From positions 1 through 11,788 of the forward strand of contig CABGHG010000038.1 in NCBI GenBank assembly GCA_902158735.1: a DNA stretch of 11,788 nt, written 5' to 3'. The number at the start of each line of letters is the position of its first letter. Within the stretch, counting starts at the first letter, position 1. Origin of the DNA: Candidatus Methanolliviera sp. GoM_oil (GTDB lineage: Archaea; Halobacteriota; Methanoliparia; Methanoliparales; Methanoliparaceae). Of this stretch, positions 6,804 through 11,788 are shown in pieces. The position numbers and the translations under genes are program-made. The notes under the pieces were generated by a model. The model was not told the origin of the DNA, searched no databases, and saw only the letters and a list, made by a program, of their open reading frames with translations.

Positions 6804-6820
6804 ATGTCCGATATGTGCGC
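6703..6820 (+). repeat. 118-bp direct repeat, copy 2
   Basis: Matches bases 1-118 at 116 of 118 positions. Here the left flank is the true 5' part of pyrE and the right flank is a reversed acyl-CoA synthetase fragment. About 20-40 bases at its right end are acyl-CoA dehydrogenase sequence, so this copy must descend from a locus where pyrE had already been joined to the dehydrogenase. Confidence 0.95.
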
Positions 6821-6931
6821 CACCACCAGTCGATCAGGAAATCGTTCAGCATTACGCCGCAAAGCCTCTCCTAAGACCAATTCCTTTGGATGTCGTATCT
6901 CCTTCTTCTTTCCACTAAACTCATCCACCAT
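6821..6931 (-). pseudogene. Acyl-CoA synthetase (AMP-forming), N-terminal fragment
   Basis: The minus frame starting at ATG 6931 gives 37 codons, including LGEALRRNAERFPDRLVV, typical of the N-terminus of AMP-forming acyl-CoA ligases (family ~500-560 residues). GAGG before the ATG supports the start. After this the frame enters the 118-bp repeat (reversed dehydrogenase and pyrE sequence). No AMP-binding motif is present, so it is dead. The call rests on a short stretch. Confidence 0.6.
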
Positions 6932-7139
6932 ATAAATTCCTCTTCCTTTGCTACTAACTTTTCTGCCCCTAAAAAATTATGTTCTCTTTCTGATCGCCGA
7001 TGTCTTTTTGCTATAACTCCTTTGCCAGCGTACAAGCTGTCTTCCAAGCCGACCCTAACATTCCTTGAGTTAGGTTTATCGTCTTCTCTTCCCTTCCATG
7101 CACCACAGTTAAAACTTTTTTTGAGTTACTCAGTCATTT
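6932..7139. other. Intergenic stretch, no gene seen
   Basis: About 208 bases between the acyl-CoA synthetase fragment and the last CCG gene, both on the minus strand. A plus-strand frame crosses it but shows no family resemblance. On the minus strand a short reading MLGSAWKTACTLAKEL ends in a stop and is not assignable. TGAGTAACTCA near 7123-7133 is a perfect 11-bp palindrome followed on the minus side by only short T runs, so it is a weak terminator candidate for the CCG operon. Confidence 0.5.
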
Positions 7140-8360
7140 CTAAATAAAATCCTTCTCTATCTTCTCTGCATAAAACCTCTCAACGGAGACGAGTTTGGGA
7201 AATTGGTTTCTAAAGACCCCTAAAAGTAGTTGTCTGCCCCTCTCTCTATTACGTCTAAGCGGCTTCTCGCCGATTGCCATCTGAAGCAGCTCTATGATAT
7301 GATAGATGGGCATTCCAGTGGAGTACAGAGTCTGTACCGTGGAAAGTTCCTGGAGACATCCTGCGCAGTACGTTACTATAGCATCTGCCTTGGTTCTTTT
7401 AGCTTCTTTCAAACTCCTTATCGTAGCAAGCATAAGATTTGTTGGACTATAAGCTGACTCAGGGCTGAATCCCCCAGCAATACCACAACATAGAGAGCAT
7501 TCACGGCAGTGTTCCATCTCAACCACTTTTACTCCTATTCGCTCCAAGATCCTCCTGATCAGGTCTAAGTAATTCTTGCCAAACATTTTACCATAGCAAG
7601 ACTCCTGAATCGTCACCGTTATATCCACAGTCTTTTTAATCTCGATCCTTCCATCCTCCATCCTCTCCCAGAGCCACGGGAGCAAGTGCTGAATTTCAAA
7701 ATTAAACTTCACTCCGAACTTTGGTAAGACGTTGGTGAACATGTTACGACCAGCGGTACACGGAATAATCATCTTTTTGACACCCAATTTTTCGAAGTAA
7801 TTTTTCAGCCTTTTGGCCACCTGCTCGACCTGCTCAAAGAGCCCCATCCTGTAATACATCTCACCGCAGCACGTATCTAAAGAACCTCGAATTTCCAGGC
7901 CATCCAATAACTTAGTCTTTGTTAGATAAGGAGAGGTGATAACATTACATCCGGGATAAAAGATCTCCTCGCAGGGAGAAAGATCATTCCATGACCTAAG
8001 TATTTCTTTCTCGTCCTCGGGAAGCCTTTCAAGCACGTAGGTTCTAAAGTTGGGGCGATTGTACGGGATGTAATGTAGTGCCCGGAGCGGAAGCCCCTCT
8101 CGCAAATATTTCTCGTGCCACCTATCCAATATCAACTGGGTGGGATTACAGTGTTCCGGGCAGATGAAGTTACAAGCGAAGCAACTCGTGCATCTTTGTA
8201 GGACATGTTCGGTCTCATCACCATCGACGAGCCTCTCAATCTCTTCCTTTGCCTTATCGAGGGGCAAATGCATCACGGGACACTTATTAAAACACTCCCC
8301 ACAGAGGGTACAACTGTCCTTATCAAAGGGTTCAAAAATATCGAACTTAGCCTCATTCAT
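7140..8360 (-). CDS. CCG-domain iron-sulfur oxidoreductase (HdrD/GlpC-like), third of three paralogues
   Basis: This 406-residue protein has an N-terminal pair of [4Fe-4S] sites, Cys17/20/23/27 and Cys57/60/63/67 with an extra Cys71, and two CCG (DUF3483/PF02754-like) domains. The first has Cys138, Cys164-Cys165-Gly166 and Cys201, lacking the final C-x2-C; the second is complete with Cys255, Cys291-Cys292-Gly293 and Cys332-x2-Cys335. This is the architecture of heterodisulfide reductase HdrD and of GlpC/LutA-type subunits, which pass electrons between a flavoprotein and a thiol, quinone or other carrier. No flavin domain, transmembrane helix or haem motif is present, so partner proteins are needed. 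Start at 8360 has GGAGGAG eight bases upstream. It follows the middle paralogue by 47 bp. Actual redox partner unknown; possibly acyl-CoA dehydrogenase/ETF-type flow. Confidence 0.88.
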   Translation of the reverse strand: MNEAKFDIFEPFDKDSCTLCGECFNKCPVMHLPLDKAKEEIERLVDGDETEHVLQRCTSCFACNFICPEHCNPTQLILDRWHEKYLREGLPLRALHYIPYNRPNFRTYVLERLPEDEKEILRSWNDLSPCEEIFYPGCNVITSPYLTKTKLLDGLEIRGSLDTCCGEMYYRMGLFEQVEQVAKRLKNYFEKLGVKKMIIPCTAGRNMFTNVLPKFGVKFNFEIQHLLPWLWERMEDGRIEIKKTVDITVTIQESCYGKMFGKNYLDLIRRILERIGVKVVEMEHCRECSLCCGIAGGFSPESAYSPTNLMLATIRSLKEAKRTKADAIVTYCAGCLQELSTVQTLYSTGMPIYHIIELLQMAIGEKPLRRNRERGRQLLLGVFRNQFPKLVSVERFYAEKIEKDFI

Positions 8361-8407
8361 TCTTATCTCCTCCTATTGTTCAGATCGAGATGACTGGAGC
8401 TTAGTCA

Positions 8408-9877
8408 TTAATCCCGTTTCAATTTCCTCTCATAGTAGCTTCTCCCCCAAACATTACTGTAAACGGCGACTATAGCTCTAGAAGCTGCCCCAATTAAAGC
8501 CTTGGTCACAAAATTCTGAACTATAGGGCTGTGGTAGAGCTTGGCAAACGCCTCAATCATTCTAATGTCATCTTCGGAGGGTTTTGCCAGTGGTTCCACT
8601 TCCTCTGATACCGGTTTTGGCTGGAAGGGAGCACGGTATGAAGGTGATAAAACACATTTGAGCAAAAGGTTAGTAACGCCTGCAATCACATCCCAAGCCC
8701 GATACGCGTGTTTGTGAACGGGTTCTTCACCGATGGCCATCTGTACCAACTCCGTTACGTGGTATATGGGAATCTTGATATTTAAGAACTCATTCATCAT
8801 GGAGAGCATAAAAAGGCAGCCATGACAGTATACTACCAGAGCGTCGGCACCAGTGGCTTCCGCCTCTTTTAATCTCCTGAGGCTGCTCTCCATTAAATAA
8901 AGGACGGCAAAAAGGTCCATTCCAGGCCATAATTTTGATGCAGAAGCCCCATAACCACAGCAGAGCGCTTTTTCATGGTTATGTTCCATCTCTATGATCT
9001 CACAACCTATTCTCTGGAGTATCTCCCTGTTGATATCCTGCTCGATCCCCCCTTTTAATTTTGAGAGGCAGCCGTCCTGGAGCGTGACTTTCATATCCAG
9101 TTTCTTTTTGATCTCGATCTTCCCCGATCTGATTCTTTCCAAGAGCCATTCTTCTATGGACTGTATCTCAAAGTCAAAATTTATGCCGAACCTCTTTGGG
9201 AGTACCTCCCGAGGCATCATCGACTCAGCAGACATGAGGCAGTACATCTTTTCCACACCCATCTCAGAAAAGATCTTCTGCATGCGTTTCCCCATCTGTT
9301 CCACGACGTCAAATGCTCCTGTCTTATAGATATCCCCCGCACAGCCAAAAAAAGCCTCTGGACTGCCTGCAATGGCCGGTCTCAGGTCATCTAGGAGCTT
9401 TGTCTGGGTGAGATATGGAAAGATGTTGCTATAAAACCCCGTCAAGACTACTTCTTTTCTTGGGTGTAGATCTGCCCATCTATCTATCATTTCGAGCTCT
9501 TCCTTGGGCATGAGTGCCTTTATCGATCCCCAGTAGTTCCCCGGCTCGTTGGGAAAGACCGTAACCGCTATGTGGGGAATGCCCGTTTCCATCCTTTTCT
9601 CTCCCCAGCGTTCCAGGATCAGCTCATAAGGATCGGCATTCTGAGGGCATACCACATCACAGGTATGACACGTATTGCATCTGTCATATGCTTGGGAGGA
9701 CTCCACGTCTCCCTGAATAAGAGCCATTATATCCTTTTTGGCATACTCCTCCGGAAGTTCCATAACCGGGCAGGTTGAAAAGCAGATTCCACAGTCATCG
9801 CATTTCTCTACATCGAAGAAACGAAAATCTTTTTTATTTTTTATAGATCCAGTTCCTCTCTCTTTCTTCTCATTCAT
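8408..9877 (-). CDS. CCG-domain iron-sulfur protein with degenerate first CCG and C-terminal extension
   Basis: From ATG 9877 the protein has 489 residues. Two [4Fe-4S] sites are intact (Cys26/29/32/36; Cys67/70/73/77). The first CCG domain is present as sequence but has lost its ligands: the opening cysteine is Phe in LTGFYSNIFPYL, the CCG is GCAG at 178-181, and the later PCTAG/CPAG motif is LMSAES. The second is intact (Cys270, Cys306-Cys307-Gly308, Cys351-x2-Cys354). Beyond the paralogues it has an ~80-residue C-terminal extension, charged then helical (IVQNFVTKALIGAASRAIVA), which might contact a partner or membrane surface. The start at 9877 is chosen over GTG 9886 and ATG 9883 because AGGTGAT lies at proper distance only for it. 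Likely a structural or scaffold-like member of a complex with its two siblings; inference. Confidence 0.86.
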   Translation of the reverse strand: MNEKKERGTGSIKNKKDFRFFDVEKCDDCGICFSTCPVMELPEEYAKKDIMALIQGDVESSQAYDRCNTCHTCDVVCPQNADPYELILERWGEKRMETGIPHIAVTVFPNEPGNYWGSIKALMPKEELEMIDRWADLHPRKEVVLTGFYSNIFPYLTQTKLLDDLRPAIAGSPEAFFGCAGDIYKTGAFDVVEQMGKRMQKIFSEMGVEKMYCLMSAESMMPREVLPKRFGINFDFEIQSIEEWLLERIRSGKIEIKKKLDMKVTLQDGCLSKLKGGIEQDINREILQRIGCEIIEMEHNHEKALCCGYGASASKLWPGMDLFAVLYLMESSLRRLKEAEATGADALVVYCHGCLFMLSMMNEFLNIKIPIYHVTELVQMAIGEEPVHKHAYRAWDVIAGVTNLLLKCVLSPSYRAPFQPKPVSEEVEPLAKPSEDDIRMIEAFAKLYHSPIVQNFVTKALIGAASRAIVAVYSNVWGRSYYERKLKRD

Positions 9878-9931
9878 CTTCATCACCTATTTTTTATTTA
9901 GGATTTTGAGAAGATAAAATCAAGCAAAAGC

Positions 9932-11131
9932 CTACTTTATCTCCTCGACCCAGTACCTTTCACCGGATAACAGTTTAGGCAAGGATCTTACTATTCCGAG
10001 GGCAACATTACGACCCCTCTCTTTTATCCTGCTGTCGAATCCTTCACCACATGCGTCCTTTATGTACTCCATAATGTGCCGCTTTGGCTGGCCCGTGGGG
10101 TATAACACATCGAATCCTCCAAACGTAACGTAACAACCGGTACAGAAAATCGCAGCTTCCGACGCTCCGGTAGCTTTCATTTCCTTCATTGCTTTTATGG
10201 AGGTTAAAGCCATATCCGATAATCTGTGATCATTTAGCCCCGCTGCACATCCGCAACAGTAACCCTTTTCACGATTATGCTCCATCTCTACCACGTTTAC
10301 TCCCATCCGCTCCAGTAACTCACGGTTTGTATCCATCACAGAAGAACCGAGGACCCTTGTCTGACACGAATCGTGTACCGTGGCATCTATATCCAGCTTC
10401 TTCTCTACCTTTATCTTCCCGCTCTTCATCCTATCGAGTATCCAATCTCCGATATACTCGCACTCAAAATCAAATTCCGCCCCGAATTGCTTTGGAAGGA
10501 CATTTTTGAACATGTTTAAGCCCGCCGGGCAGATAAAGTAGAGGCGCTTTATTTTAGAACCGGCGAAATACTCGGTAAGTTTTCTCGCCTGCTCTTTTAC
10601 CGGGGCGTATACCCCACCCCTGAAGTACATTTCCCCGCAGCAGAGATCCCACCTCCCGAATATTGGCAGATCTCTAAATATCTTCGTGTCGGCAAGGTAT
10701 GGTAAAGCTAGGAGATTGCATCCCGTGTAAAACATCTCCTCGTGGTCAAGGGATTTTGATTGTGCCTCCCACTTACGCAGTAATGCCCTCTCGTCCTCTG
10801 GCATCTTAGGGACGAGATAACTTCTGAAGTTTTCGGGAGGATAGGGTAACGGCATAAGCCATCTCGCCCTCACAGGCAGACCCTTTTTCCTGTAGCGGTC
10901 ATACCACCCCTTTAGAATGAGCTCGTACGGATGGCAATCGTTTGGGCAAAAGGTGTTACACGCATAACAGCTGATGCATCCGTCATAGACCTTCGATTCT
11001 TTACCGGCGATAAGATTCTTCATCTCCTCTACCGCCTCATCGTGCGTGAAGTCCATGTACTGGCAGTTCTCCAAGCATTCACCGCATAGGTCACAACGTT
11101 CACGGTCGAAGAAATCATATTCGTCTTTCAT
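9932..11131 (-). CDS. CCG-domain iron-sulfur oxidoreductase (HdrD/GlpC-like), first of three paralogues
   Basis: From ATG 11131 (AGGAG eight bases upstream; the GTG at 11140 overlaps that site) the protein has 399 residues. [4Fe-4S] ligands are Cys13/16/19/23 and Cys52/55/58/62 with an extra Cys66; the usual Pro after the last cysteine of the first set is Gln (ENCQYM). First CCG: Cys138, Cys164-Cys165, Cys201, at the very same residue numbers as in the paralogue at 7140-8360. Second CCG: Cys256, Cys292-Cys293, Cys330-x2-Cys333. It lies 20 bp after the amphipathic protein gene and 54 bp before the next paralogue, so all four genes should form one transcript. Role as for HdrD-type subunits: electron transfer through a special [4Fe-4S] cluster. 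Substrate and electron acceptor cannot be read from sequence. Confidence 0.88.
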   Translation of the reverse strand: MKDEYDFFDRERCDLCGECLENCQYMDFTHDEAVEEMKNLIAGKESKVYDGCISCYACNTFCPNDCHPYELILKGWYDRYRKKGLPVRARWLMPLPYPPENFRSYLVPKMPEDERALLRKWEAQSKSLDHEEMFYTGCNLLALPYLADTKIFRDLPIFGRWDLCCGEMYFRGGVYAPVKEQARKLTEYFAGSKIKRLYFICPAGLNMFKNVLPKQFGAEFDFECEYIGDWILDRMKSGKIKVEKKLDIDATVHDSCQTRVLGSSVMDTNRELLERMGVNVVEMEHNREKGYCCGCAAGLNDHRLSDMALTSIKAMKEMKATGASEAAIFCTGCYVTFGGFDVLYPTGQPKRHIMEYIKDACGEGFDSRIKERGRNVALGIVRSLPKLLSGERYWVEEIK

Positions 11132-11151
11132 CTTTCTCACTCCTACTCTCT

Positions 11152-11649
11152 TCAGGCGGAAGAGCCCAGCACCTCAGGTAAAGTATCAATTAAAGACTCG
11201 ACCGTGGGACCAACGGCTTCTAACAAACGTTCACCCCTAAGACCAAGACCTGCGAGCAAAATTTCTACTAAAGGACGAATCCTTTCGAGTAGAGGAGTCA
11301 GCATATCTAGCAACATTCCAATCAAAGGACTCAGCATATCGAAGAAAGAATACCAGAGTCCTTCGGCTACCCGAAGAGATGCTCTTATGAAAGACGGCAG
11401 ATCTATCGATTTAATCGCCTTAAAAATTAGATTAAAAATGCTCTCCACATTATCACCGATGATGCCCACAGCCATCTTTAGAAGATCCCCAATCATCTTT
11501 GGATCCATAGATCTAATTATAGATCCCAGAAAACCCGGGGTTAAGACAGATTTTAAAATTCCCATGAGCATTGGGGATGTAGCTCCCGTTAAGCTTCCTA
11601 GTAAGCCTCCTAAAAAATCGCCGATCCCCTTTTCTTCGTTCTCATTCAT
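11152..11649 (-). CDS. Amphipathic, proline-punctuated protein heading the CCG operon (unknown family)
   Basis: I do not recognise this 165-residue protein. It opens MNENEEKGIGDFLGGLLGSL, lacks cysteine, and is built of short hydrophobic segments with interspersed Glu, Asp, Arg and Lys, broken by Gly and Pro. Segments such as MLSPLIGMLLDMLTPLLERI look like amphipathic helices lying on a surface; there is no clear signal peptide. Prolines at 108, 119 and 126 repeat the 11-then-7 spacing of the 76-residue protein at 6335-6565, and VESIFNLIFKAIKS (68-81) parallels VESVLQVVSRFLDS there. The small one looks like this protein with ~90 residues missing. Start at 11649 rather than ATG 11670 because it matches the paralogue's start and promoter spacing. 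Only 20 bp separate it from the first CCG gene, implying a joint role, perhaps holding the iron-sulfur proteins at a membrane or lipid surface; that is inference. Confidence 0.75.
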   Translation of the reverse strand: MNENEEKGIGDFLGGLLGSLTGATSPMLMGILKSVLTPGFLGSIIRSMDPKMIGDLLKMAVGIIGDNVESIFNLIFKAIKSIDLPSFIRASLRVAEGLWYSFFDMLSPLIGMLLDMLTPLLERIRPLVEILLAGLGLRGERLLEAVGPTVESLIDTLPEVLGSSA

Positions 11650-11703
11650 GATTGGCGAGTTGTATATCATAACATAAAAATATTTCTACTTCTCCGGTTA
11701 TCC
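11650..11703 (-). promoter_or_regulatory. Promoter of the amphipathic-CCG operon with conserved upstream box
   Basis: Minus-strand reading: GGATAACCGGAGAAGTAGAA, then ATATTTTTATGTTATGATAT, then 14 bases to ATG 11649. It matches the promoter at 6566-6619 at about 37 of the first 43 bases with identical 54-base spacing. The TATA-like element is close enough to the start to predict a leaderless message. The similarity stops at the upstream GGATAA; beyond that (11704-11788) the sequence is A/T-rich and I see no gene. Confidence 0.65.
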
Positions 11704-11788
11704 TATATCATATTCGGGATCCTACACTTTTCATTACCAACAATTTTTTTATATATTTAGTTAACAGACCTTTAAAATATACAATACA

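Noticed and set aside
1..6820. Insertion sequence or composite transposon bounded by the 118-bp repeats
   Set aside because: No transposase, no terminal inverted repeats and no short target duplications were seen; the repeats are pieces of housekeeping and catabolic genes.
6890..7147. Plus-strand 85-residue open frame between the acyl-CoA synthetase fragment and the CCG operon
   Set aside because: Overlaps the synthetase fragment antisense, lacks a ribosome site and any family resemblance.
11204..11677. Plus-strand 157-residue open frame opposite the amphipathic gene
   Set aside because: It is the shadow of the minus-strand gene, whose start, promoter and paralogue are well supported; the plus frame has no ribosome site and a Ser/Lys/Ile/Pro-rich composition.
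1..11788. CRISPR arrays, tRNA or rRNA genes
   Set aside because: No regularly spaced short repeats and no recognisable tRNA or rRNA segments were found on either strand by eye.

Overview
The window looks archaeal, most likely from an anaerobic euryarchaeote (Halobacteriota-like). The reasons are two genes with a TATA-type box about 25-30 nt before the start and almost no leader, an oligo-T terminator without a stem, AGA/AGG-dominated arginine codons in most genes, HdrD-like CCG-domain iron-sulfur proteins, and acyl-CoA catabolism genes without bacterial -35/-10 promoters. A precise genus cannot be read from the sequence.

Layout. The left third (1-2650) is a patchwork of broken genes around one intact gene. 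It holds a pyrE fragment at the window edge, the first ~165 codons of an acyl-CoA dehydrogenase (minus), an intact enoyl-CoA hydratase/crotonase (plus, 768-1580), a 59-bp second copy of part of the dehydrogenase, a DUF362 fragment, and the first ~90 codons of a second glycyl radical enzyme. The middle (2655-6270) is an intact two-gene operon: a glycyl radical enzyme of the PflD/glycerol dehydratase-like type with Cys-x-Glu active site, and its radical-SAM activase. After it come a small amphipathic protein with its own terminator and promoter (minus), another pyrE fragment and an acyl-CoA synthetase fragment. The right side (7140-11649, minus) is one operon: a larger amphipathic proline-punctuated protein followed by three tandem paralogues of a two-[4Fe-4S], two-CCG-domain oxidoreductase.

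How the genes may work together (inference). The glycyl radical enzyme would make or break a C-X or C-C bond in an unknown substrate. The crotonase would act on a CoA thioester, and the CCG proteins would carry electrons as heterodisulfide-reductase-D/lactate-oxidase-type iron-sulfur proteins do. The fragments of acyl-CoA dehydrogenase, acyl-CoA synthetase, DUF362 and a second glycyl radical enzyme show that this locus once carried more genes of the same catabolic theme and is being rearranged.

The least explained parts are: (i) the two related amphipathic proteins, which share proline spacing and an almost identical 54-nt start-site-to-upstream-box region, one of them heading the CCG operon; (ii) a 118-bp direct repeat (116/118 identical) spanning a chimeric pyrE/acyl-CoA-dehydrogenase junction and found at both ends of a 6.7-kb segment containing the glycyl radical operon; (iii) a middle CCG paralogue whose first CCG motif has lost its ligands.
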